A stretch of 57,263 bases of DNA, taken from contig JARFUG010000013.1 of the NCBI GenBank assembly GCA_029289095.1, forward strand, positions 5,828-63,090, in the 5' to 3' direction. A model generated the notes under the pieces. The model was given only the letters and a program-made list of their open reading frames with translations. It was not told where the DNA came from and did no database searches. Positions 17,362 to 25,580 of the stretch are shown piece by piece (positions within the stretch are counted from its first letter, which is position 1; the number at the start of each line of letters is the position of its first letter). The translations under genes were made by a program, and so were the position numbers. The DNA is from Desulfuromonadales bacterium (GTDB lineage Bacteria > Desulfobacterota > Desulfuromonadia > Desulfuromonadales > JACZKF01).

Positions 17362-17724
17362 CTACTCGGCCGGAACCTGGGGCGGCGGCGTAACAGTGCC
17401 GGGCGGCAGATCAAGCTCCTGCTCGACCGGGACCTGGATCGTGCCGGGGAAAACGCTTTCGGTCGGTGCGAACGTCGGGGGCATGATGGTCGTCGGCTCG
17501 CTCCAGAAGTAGGCCAGAACCAGGCTCGTCAGCATGAAGATTGTGGCGACGCCCGTGGTCAGGCGCGTCATGAAGTTCTTGCCGCCCCCTGCACCGAAGA
17601 CGGTCTGGCTCGCACCTGCACCGAAGGACGCGCCGATATCGGCGCCTTTGCCCGACTGGAGCAGGACGATAATGATCAGGGAGATGCAGATGACCACGTG
17701 CAGGGTGAGAAGAAGGTACGTCAT
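17362..17724 (-). CDS. secG: Preprotein translocase subunit SecG
   Basis: A 120-residue SecG. Two transmembrane segments (about 3-23 and 53-72) flank the conserved loop SGKGADIGASFGAGASQTVFG. SecG assists the SecYE channel. The C-terminal 45 residues form a Pro/Thr-rich tail (PPGTVTPPPQVPAE) that is longer than in E. coli SecG and would be exposed. It lies 80 bases downstream of tpiA on the same strand and before tRNA-Leu, an arrangement common in bacteria. Confidence 0.95.
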   Translation of the reverse strand: MTYLLLTLHVVICISLIIIVLLQSGKGADIGASFGAGASQTVFGAGGGKNFMTRLTTGVATIFMLTSLVLAYFWSEPTTIMPPTFAPTESVFPGTIQVPVEQELDLPPGTVTPPPQVPAE

Positions 17725-17804
17725 CGGAACAAACGGCTCCTTGCTGTGTGTTATTAAAAAACTAAATTTAGCACAGTCGGGCCGGCATGAAAAGAGAAAT
17801 TAAC

Positions 17805-18563
17805 TTAGGGGCGCCTGAACGAAATGATTCGCCCGAAATCTTCCGCTTTGAGACTGGCTCCGCCTACGAGAGCTCCATCGACATCGGGCTGGGCCATGAG
17901 GCCGTCGACGTTATCCGGTTTGACGCTCCCGCCGTAAAGAATGCGCACCTTTTCGGAGATATCTGCGCCGAAGGTTTCTCGGAGCAGGCCGCGGATGAAG
18001 GCGTGAGCCTCCTGGGCCTGCTCGTTGGTCGCGGTCTTGCCGGTGCCGATGGCCCATACGGGCTCATAGGCGATGACGACTTTCTCCATATCGGATGCTG
18101 CAATCTCATCGAGTCCGATCTTTGTCTGGACGGAGAGGACTTCGAACATCCGTCCCGCTTCCCGCTCCTCGAGGGTTTCCCCGATGCAGAGTATCGGCGA
18201 GAGTCCTTCCGCGAGGACGGCCTTTAACTTTCGATTTATGAAGGCATCTTCTTCCTTGAAGATCTGGCGTCGCTCGGAGTGTCCGATGATGACGTGGCTG
18301 CAGCCGATATCTTTGAGAAGAAACGGCGAGACCTCACCGGTAAAGGCCCCCGTCTTCTCCGGATAGCAGTTCTGGGCGGCGAGACGGATGGAGCTCCCTT
18401 CAAGCGCTGCGGCAACGGTTGCCAGGGCGGTGAAGACCGGAGCGACGATGATTTCGGCATCGTCGACCGGACCCGCTTGCCTCTGAAGCGCTTTGACCAG
18501 TTCGACCGCTTCGGAGGCGGTCTTGTGAAGTTTCCAGTTGCCGGCGATGATCGGTTTGCGCAT
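17805..18563 (-). CDS. tpiA: Triosephosphate isomerase
   Basis: A 252-residue TIM with K11 in AGNWKLHKT, H95 in IIGHSERR and the catalytic E167 in AYEPVWAIGTG. The phosphate loop IRILYGGSVK-type segment is also present (VRILYGGSVKPDN). The start at ATG 18561-18563 follows GGAGGG; the frame is open further upstream, but the conserved MRKPIIAGNWK start fixes it. It interconverts DHAP and glyceraldehyde 3-phosphate and is third in the gap-pgk-tpiA unit. Confidence 0.98.
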   Translation of the reverse strand: MRKPIIAGNWKLHKTASEAVELVKALQRQAGPVDDAEIIVAPVFTALATVAAALEGSSIRLAAQNCYPEKTGAFTGEVSPFLLKDIGCSHVIIGHSERRQIFKEEDAFINRKLKAVLAEGLSPILCIGETLEEREAGRMFEVLSVQTKIGLDEIAASDMEKVVIAYEPVWAIGTGKTATNEQAQEAHAFIRGLLRETFGADISEKVRILYGGSVKPDNVDGLMAQPDVDGALVGGASLKAEDFGRIISFRRP

Positions 18564-18610
18564 GGCGCCCTCCTGGATATTAAATTGATGTCGTTCGCGG
18601 ATGCCGGCGG

Positions 18611-19804
18611 TCAACTCCGGTCGGTAAGGGCCGTCACGCCGGGGAGTTCCTTGCCTTCAAGAAACTCCAGGGAGGCGCCGCCGCCCGTAGAGATGTGAGT
18701 CATTCTATCGTCGAGGCCGGCCTTGTTGACCGCGGCTACCGAGTCCCCCCCGCCGATGATGGAGACGGCCTTCGAGGCGGCCAGCGCCCTGGCCACGGCG
18801 AAGGTCCCCTGTGAAAATGCATCGAACTCGAAAACGCCCATCGGCCCGTTCCACACCACCGTTCCAGCGTTTTTTACCGCCTCCGCATAACGGTCGGCGC
18901 TTTGCGGTCCAATATCCAGACCCATCCAGTCAGCCGGGAAATCATCGTTGCCGCAGATCTTGTGGTCGGCGTCGGCCTTGAATTCCTTCGCCACCACATG
19001 GTCGAAGGGGAGAAGGAGTTCGACCCCTTTTTCTCTGGCTCTCTCCATGAGCTCGCGCGACAGCTCGATGCGATCATGCTCGACCAGAGACTTGCCGATC
19101 TCGATCCCCTGCGCGCGCAGGAAGGTGTAGGCCATTCCCCCGCCGATCATGAGGGTGTCGACTTTGCTCAGCAGATTTTCGATGACCGGGATCTTGTCAC
19201 TGACCTTGGCGCCTCCGAGGATCGCCACGAAGGGGCGGGGCGGATCGCTCAAAGCCTGCCCGAGGTACTGAAGCTCTTTTTCCATCAGCAGACCGGCTAC
19301 CGAGGGGCGCAGGATATGGGCGATCCCTTCGGTGGAGGCGTGGGCGCGGTGGGCGCTTCCGAAGGCGTCGTTCACATAGAGATCGGCGAGGCTGGCGAGT
19401 TCCCGAGCAAAGGCGGGATCGTTCTTTTCTTCCCCGGGATGGAATCGTACGTTTTCAAGCAGAAGGACTTCGCCGTCCCGAAGCCGGTCCGAAAGTTCAC
19501 GCACCTCCGCCCCGATGCAGTCCGGCGCCATGGTGACCGATCTGCCCAAAAGCTCGCTCAGGTAGGGAGCGACAGGGGACAGGCTGTATTTGGGATTGGG
19601 TTGTCCCTTGGGTCGCCCCAGGTGGGAGGCGAGGATGAGGCGTCCACCCTGTTCGAGAATGCGGCGGATGGTGGGGAGCGCCGCGACGATGCGGGTGTCG
19701 TCGGTGATCTGGCCGTGTTCGTCGAACGGGACGTTGAAATCGACGCGGCAGAACACGCGCTTTCCCTTGAAGTCGACATCGTTGATGGTCATCTTGCTCT
19801 TCAT
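18611..19804 (-). CDS. pgk: Phosphoglycerate kinase
   Basis: A 397-residue PGK. Typical segments are [73 protein letters not shown] and the nucleotide loop GGGDSVAAV. The start at 19804 has GGAG six bases upstream. It converts 1,3-bisphosphoglycerate and ADP to 3-phosphoglycerate and ATP. A strong hairpin with a T-run lies immediately upstream, between gap and pgk. Confidence 0.98.
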   Translation of the reverse strand: MKSKMTINDVDFKGKRVFCRVDFNVPFDEHGQITDDTRIVAALPTIRRILEQGGRLILASHLGRPKGQPNPKYSLSPVAPYLSELLGRSVTMAPDCIGAEVRELSDRLRDGEVLLLENVRFHPGEEKNDPAFARELASLADLYVNDAFGSAHRAHASTEGIAHILRPSVAGLLMEKELQYLGQALSDPPRPFVAILGGAKVSDKIPVIENLLSKVDTLMIGGGMAYTFLRAQGIEIGKSLVEHDRIELSRELMERAREKGVELLLPFDHVVAKEFKADADHKICGNDDFPADWMGLDIGPQSADRYAEAVKNAGTVVWNGPMGVFEFDAFSQGTFAVARALAASKAVSIIGGGDSVAAVNKAGLDDRMTHISTGGGASLEFLEGKELPGVTALTDRS

Positions 19805-19819
19805 TGAAGTCTCCGGGCG

Positions 19820-19855
19820 AAAAAATGAAGGGGCAGGGCCTGTCGGCCCTGCCCC
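19820..19855 (-). terminator. Intercistronic terminator/attenuator between gap and pgk
   Basis: GGGGCAGGGCC at 19830-19840 pairs perfectly with GGCCCTGCCCC at 19845-19855 around a 4-base loop. On the minus strand it is followed by TTCATTTTTT. It lies in the 72-base gap after gap and ends just upstream of the pgk ribosome-binding site. It looks like a partial terminator that would make gap mRNA more abundant than pgk-tpiA mRNA. Confidence 0.8.
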
Positions 19856-19876
19856 GAGCCGTATCGCGGCGGGGTT

Positions 19877-21013
<1,137 letters not shown>

Positions 21014-21030
21014 TTAATCCAAAAGCAAGG

Positions 21031-21059
21031 TTGCCCTTTTCAAGGTGTTGTGCTATGAA
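21031..21059 (+). promoter_or_regulatory. Predicted promoter of the sensor kinase gene
   Basis: TTGCCC at 21031-21036 and TATGAA at 21054-21059, with a 17-base spacer, point towards the kinase gene. The leader would be about 160 bases; I see no other clear element in the rest of this gap. Confidence 0.4.
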
Positions 21060-21225
21060 TGGAAACCTTCGCGGGCGGGGGAAATGCAAAATCTAATCAG
21101 GGCCCTGTTCCGGCAAGCAACACGAAAAAGCTTATCGGATCTTCGATATTCGGCAAGCACGGGGTAAGTTTTTTTTCATTTCAGCTCCGCACCCACCTCT
21201 GAAGCTCCGATCGATTTTTCCGCCC

Positions 21226-23166
21226 ATGAAGACGTCCCTCGAAATCCGCATCCTGGCCTTCGCCTCATTACTCCTCCTCGTTGTCATTGCAGGCAATACT
21301 CTTCTGAACATCAGCGCTTTTGAGCGCTCGTATCGCGACTCTCTACTGCTGCGCAGCCGTATTCTTGGAGGCGAGATCATTTCCCGGCTCGATGCCCCCA
21401 TCCCTTCGCCGCTTCCGCGTGAATCGTTGCTGGGGGTGCTCGCAGCCGATCCCGACATCAGTCTTTTTTTTATAGAAGACGTCTCCGGCGAACCGCTTTT
21501 GGCCAATGTCGCCGAGTTGTTGTCTTTTGAGGAGCGAGTGCTGGCGAGATTCGCCTCCGACGCCGCTCTGTATCACCACCCGGTTCTCGAGGAGATCTAC
21601 CTGGTCTCTCTGCCCATTCGATCCGATGAGGGGGAGACTCTCGGTACGGTGCGCCTCGGCTTCTCTCGTGATGCGCTCAAGGCGATGGCAAAACCTGCAC
21701 TCAACGAGTCGCTTCTTTTCGTCGGCATCGGATTGCCGCTTCTTGCTGTTCTGACCGCTTTTTTCCTGAGACGCCACCTGATCTCTCCCTTGTGTCGTCT
21801 TTCGGCGGTGGCCCGTGATATCTCACAGGGCCAGTTTCCCCTGAGTTCGCCGGCACTGCCGGGGCGTGAGTTCTCCGACCTGGGCACCGGTCTTCAGGAA
21901 ATGGCGACATCTCTGAAAAAGCGTGATGAGGCGATTCTCGAGGGGTACAGGCAACTGGAGAAAACCCACCTTCTTCTTCAGCGTTCCTATGAAGAACAGG
22001 AGAGGACCAGCGCCGAACTCAAGCACAGCCAGACGATGTTTCTTACCCTCTTCGAGAACGCTACGGACGCCATCGTCATCTCCGATCATGACGATCGCAT
22101 CGTCCTCTTCAACCGTCAGGCTGAAAAATTCTTCGGCATCGCTCGCGAGAGGGTCATCGGTCGAAACCTTCTCAAGGCGCTCGACATGCTCCGGGGAGGT
22201 GTCGGTGGGCAGGAGGCGATCTATCGCGACTTGTTGAAGAGCGGCAGCTACGAGTCGGAGCTTGAGTACTTCCGGCCCGGCCAGTGCCGGGCGACCATCG
22301 GGTGGGTGCGCGCCACGGTCGCCTGGGACGCCGAGGGGCGCCATTGGGTGCAGGCGATTATCCGGGATATCACCCATGAACGCCAGGTGAAGGAAAACCT
22401 CGAAGGGAGCACGAGAGAACTCGAGCGGCTAAACGCGATGAAGGACTCTTTTCTTGGACTGGCCTCCCACGAGCTCAAGACCCCCCTCACGGTCATTGTC
22501 GGATACTCCGATCTACTTCTGACGGAAAAGGCTTCCTCTCTCGATGAGACAGCCGTCCTGATGGTGCGAAACATCGTCGACGCCGCCGACCGGCTCACCA
22601 GGATCGTTCGCGACATGGTTGATGTTTCCAGGCTGGATGCAAAGCGTCTCACGCTCGAGCTTCGCCTTACCGATTTGAACGATTTCATACGAATGCTCGC
22701 TTCCGACCACCAGACCTTCCTTGAACTGCGCCGTCAGAAGCTCACTCTGCGCCTCGCCCCGGAGATCCCCCCGATTCTCTGCGATCCGACGCGGCTGGGC
22801 CAGGCATTGGGCAATCTCATCGGCAATGCCATCAAGTTCACCCCGGACGACGGTGAGATCGCCATCGAGACGCGTCTTGCGCAATGTGAAGGAGAAGTCG
22901 AAATCGTCGTAAGCGACACCGGCATCGGGATCGCTGAAAAAGATCAACTCCATATTTTCGACAAATTCTTTGAGGCTGGACTGATCGAGGAGCATTTCAC
23001 TGGGAAATACGCCTTCAAGGGGAAGGGGGCCGGTCTCGGCCTGACTATTGCCAAAGGGATCATCGAAATGCACGGAGGGGAGATTCGGGTGGAAAGTTCG
23101 GGCTGCGACCCCGAGAAATGTCCCGGGAGCTCCTTTCTCATTCGACTTCCCATTACTGTTTCCTAG
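21226..23166 (+). CDS. Membrane sensor histidine kinase (HAMP-PAS-HisKA-HATPase, WalK-like layout)
   Basis: A 646-residue sensor kinase. The first membrane segment (about 9-27) and the second (about 162-180) enclose a periplasmic domain of about 130 residues. A HAMP region (about 182-235), a coiled coil (about 232-270) and a PAS domain (about 270-385) follow. The HisKA box is SHELKTPL with phosphorylatable H415, and the ATPase has the N box GNLIGNAIKFTPDDG, DTGIGI and GKGAGLGLTIAKGI. No response regulator is adjacent, so the partner is elsewhere. A YycJ-like gene follows 122 bases later. The stimulus is unknown. Confidence 0.93.
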   Translation: MKTSLEIRILAFASLLLLVVIAGNTLLNISAFERSYRDSLLLRSRILGGEIISRLDAPIPSPLPRESLLGVLAADPDISLFFIEDVSGEPLLANVAELLSFEERVLARFASDAALYHHPVLEEIYLVSLPIRSDEGETLGTVRLGFSRDALKAMAKPALNESLLFVGIGLPLLAVLTAFFLRRHLISPLCRLSAVARDISQGQFPLSSPALPGREFSDLGTGLQEMATSLKKRDEAILEGYRQLEKTHLLLQRSYEEQERTSAELKHSQTMFLTLFENATDAIVISDHDDRIVLFNRQAEKFFGIARERVIGRNLLKALDMLRGGVGGQEAIYRDLLKSGSYESELEYFRPGQCRATIGWVRATVAWDAEGRHWVQAIIRDITHERQVKENLEGSTRELERLNAMKDSFLGLASHELKTPLTVIVGYSDLLLTEKASSLDETAVLMVRNIVDAADRLTRIVRDMVDVSRLDAKRLTLELRLTDLNDFIRMLASDHQTFLELRRQKLTLRLAPEIPPILCDPTRLGQALGNLIGNAIKFTPDDGEIAIETRLAQCEGEVEIVVSDTGIGIAEKDQLHIFDKFFEAGLIEEHFTGKYAFKGKGAGLGLTIAKGIIEMHGGEIRVESSGCDPEKCPGSSFLIRLPITVS

Positions 23167-23288
23167 TACTACACTGAAGTATGGGGGTTGCACAGGGAAA
23201 TCGCTGTCTTTTCCCTTGCATCGACCGGATGAATTCCGGTATAAGAACGACGCCTGCGGCCCCCTTGCCGACGGGCTGGAGGCGTGTT

Positions 23289-24059
23289 GTGCAGGTCTGT
23301 TTGCTGGCGAGCGGGAGTAAAGGGAATGCCGTTTTCATCCAGAGCGGTGAAAGCCGACTTCTGGTCGATGCGGGGCTGTCGGCACGGGAACTGACGGCAC
23401 GTCTTCAGGGCATCGGACAGACGCCGGAGAGTCTGCACGCCATTGTCGTCACTCATGAGCATGGTGATCACTGCCGGGGCGTCGGCCCCATGGCCCGGCG
23501 GTATCGCGTTCCCGTCTACATGCATCACGAAACCCGCAAGGCTCTCCCCCTGCTTGGGAGACTCGACGAACTGCACGAGTTCGAAACGGGCGATGTCTTT
23601 TCTCTGAGGGATATGCGGATAGAGACATTTCCCACGACCCACGATGCCGTCGCCCCCGTCGGGTTTGCCATTGAGACTTCCGAGGGGAAAATCGGCTTCG
23701 CAACCGATCTCGGAATCGCGACGCGTCTGGTCAGGGAGCGACTCAAGGGAAGCCGCATGCTCGTCCTGGAATTCAATCATGATGAGGAGATGCTTCGCGA
23801 CGGCCCCTACCCGTGGCCTCTGAAACAGCGGATTCGCAGCCAGCACGGACACCTCTCCAACAACGCCGCCGCAGAGCTTCTCGATGGGCTCCTCTGGAAG
23901 GGGCTGGAAGGGGTATTTTTGGCCCACCTGAGTGAAACCAACAATACCCCGGATCTGGCTCTCCAGTGCGCCGGTTCCGTTCTAGAGCATCAGAACGTTT
24001 GCGGCCCCAGGCTCATCCTCGGATATCAGGATAGGGCAGGGGTCTGCCTGTCTTTATAA
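23289..24059 (+). CDS. MBL-fold hydrolase of the YycJ/WalJ family
   Basis: A 256-residue metallo-beta-lactamase-fold protein. It starts QVCLLASGSKGNAVFIQSG, and the metal motif HxHxDH is THEHGDHCRG. Later ligands are in PTTHDAVAPVG, FATDLG and HGHLSNNAAAELL, with HLSETNNTPDLA near the end. These segments match YycJ (WalJ), proposed 5'-exonuclease-like proteins linked to DNA replication or cell-wall control in Firmicutes. The GTG at 23289 is chosen because GGAGG (23278-23282) precedes it by six bases. It probably shares a transcript with the upstream kinase gene. Confidence 0.88.
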   Translation: MQVCLLASGSKGNAVFIQSGESRLLVDAGLSARELTARLQGIGQTPESLHAIVVTHEHGDHCRGVGPMARRYRVPVYMHHETRKALPLLGRLDELHEFETGDVFSLRDMRIETFPTTHDAVAPVGFAIETSEGKIGFATDLGIATRLVRERLKGSRMLVLEFNHDEEMLRDGPYPWPLKQRIRSQHGHLSNNAAAELLDGLLWKGLEGVFLAHLSETNNTPDLALQCAGSVLEHQNVCGPRLILGYQDRAGVCLSL

Positions 24060-24061
24060 CC

Positions 24062-24149
24062 GTGAGGAGTAAGGTAGTGAGGAGAAAAAAGCGAAAACCC
24101 TGGTGTTTCACTAGATTCACACCTCACTCTTTACCCCCCTTCTCACCTA
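24062..24149. repeat. Degenerate inverted repeat, GTGAGGA-type (hydrolase-purB gap)
   Basis: The left arm at 24062-24084 starts GTGAGGAGTAAGG. The right arm at 24120-24149 is made of the complement (CACCTCACTCTTTACC and following). The match is imperfect. It lies three bases after the YycJ-like gene. Confidence 0.6.
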
Positions 24150-24202
24150 TTTCAAGAGCCGGCATTGACATGAATCGCCCCGCGGCAGGAGAATAAGACA
24201 AC

Positions 24203-25504
24203 ATGATCGAACGCTATACCCGCAAAGAGATGGCGCGCATCTGGGAACCCGAGAACCGGTTCCGTATCTGGCTCGAAATCGAGACCCTCGCCTGCGAACG
24301 CCAGGCCGAACTCGGGGTGATCCCCAGTGAGGCGATCCCCGTCATCCGCGAGAAGGGCAACTTCGATATTGCGCGCATCGACGCCATCGAGGCAGAAGTC
24401 AAGCACGACGTCATCGCCTTTCTGACCTCGGTGGCCGAATACGTCGGGCCGGAGGCCCGCTTCATCCACCAGGGGATGACGTCCTCGGACGTCCTGGACA
24501 CCTGTTTCTCCGTGCAACTCGTGCAGGCGGCCGACGAACTGATCTCCGATCTTGAGATGGTTCTCGACTCCATTCGCATCCGGGCCTTCGAGCACAAGGA
24601 CACGGTGTGCATGGGGCGCTCCCACGGCATTCATGCCGAGCCGGTCACTTTCGGCCTGAAGCTCGCCACCTGGTATGCCGAGATGGACCGCAATCTTGCT
24701 CGCCTGCGGACAGCGCGCGAAAACATCGCCACTGGGGCCATCAGCGGCGCCGTCGGCACCTTCGCCAACATCGACCCGAGCGTCGAGGAATACGTCTGCG
24801 AGAAGATGGGGCTCAAGCCCGAGCCCGTTTCCACCCAGGTTATTCCCCGCGACCGGCACGCCGAATATTTCTGCACTCTGGCGGTGATCGCCTCCTCCAT
24901 CGAACGCATTTCGGTGGAGATCCGGCACCTGCAGCGCACCGAAGTCCTTGAGGCTGAAGAGTTCTTCTCCAAGGGGCAGAAGGGCTCCAGCGCGATGCCC
25001 CATAAGCGCAATCCGATACTTTCGGAGAACCTCACCGGCCTTGCACGCCTGGTGCGCTCTTACGCCATTCCGGCTCTGGAGAATGTGGCGCTGTGGCACG
25101 AGCGCGATATCAGTCATTCGTCCGTCGAGCGCAATATCGGTCCCGACGCCACCGTCACCCTTGATTTCGCCCTGAGGCGCCTTAACGGTCTCATCAAGAA
25201 TCTGGTTGTCTATCCCCAGAATATGCTCAAAAATCTCAACCAGATGAAGGGCCTCGTCTTCTCGCAGAAAATCCTCCTCGACCTGACCCAGGCCGGGGTC
25301 TCCCGCGAGGACGCCTACCGACTGGTGCAGAAAAACGCCATGAAAGTCTGGGAAGAGGGGAAGGACTTCCAGGAAGAACTTCTCGCCGACTCCGAAGTGG
25401 TCAAGGCCCTCGGAGTAGAGAAGATCCGCGAGTCCTTCGACCTGAACTATCACCTGAAGCACGTCGACACCATTTTCAAGCGGGTGTTTGGAACAATTTC
25501 GTGA
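24203..25504 (+). CDS. purB: Adenylosuccinate lyase
   Basis: A 433-residue PurB of the fumarase/aspartase superfamily. It shows HQGMTSSDVLDT, GRSHGIHAEPVTFG, the flexible signature loop GSSAMPHKRNP and ISHSSVERNIGPDA. It cleaves SAICAR and adenylosuccinate, releasing fumarate. The ATG at 24203 follows AGGAG by about 11 bases. Its stop TGA is the first part of the GTGAGGAG repeat that fills the gap to purL. Confidence 0.97.
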   Translation: MIERYTRKEMARIWEPENRFRIWLEIETLACERQAELGVIPSEAIPVIREKGNFDIARIDAIEAEVKHDVIAFLTSVAEYVGPEARFIHQGMTSSDVLDTCFSVQLVQAADELISDLEMVLDSIRIRAFEHKDTVCMGRSHGIHAEPVTFGLKLATWYAEMDRNLARLRTARENIATGAISGAVGTFANIDPSVEEYVCEKMGLKPEPVSTQVIPRDRHAEYFCTLAVIASSIERISVEIRHLQRTEVLEAEEFFSKGQKGSSAMPHKRNPILSENLTGLARLVRSYAIPALENVALWHERDISHSSVERNIGPDATVTLDFALRRLNGLIKNLVVYPQNMLKNLNQMKGLVFSQKILLDLTQAGVSREDAYRLVQKNAMKVWEEGKDFQEELLADSEVVKALGVEKIRESFDLNYHLKHVDTIFKRVFGTIS

Positions 25505-25569
25505 GGAGTGAGGAGTGAGGGGTGAGGCGAAAGGCCTTTACTCTTTACTCCTCACTCCTCACTCCTCAC
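25501..25569. repeat. Inverted repeat with tandem GTGAGGA-type arms (purB-purL gap)
   Basis: The left arm is 25501-25534 and the right arm 25535-25569. The first 20 bases, GTGAGGAGTGAGGAGTGAGG, are matched exactly by the end of the right arm; the inner part is degenerate. Each arm repeats a seven-base unit. It fills the whole purB-purL gap and touches the purL ribosome-binding site (AAGGAG at 25570-25575). Confidence 0.9.
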
Positions 25570-25580
25570 AAGGAGTGGTC

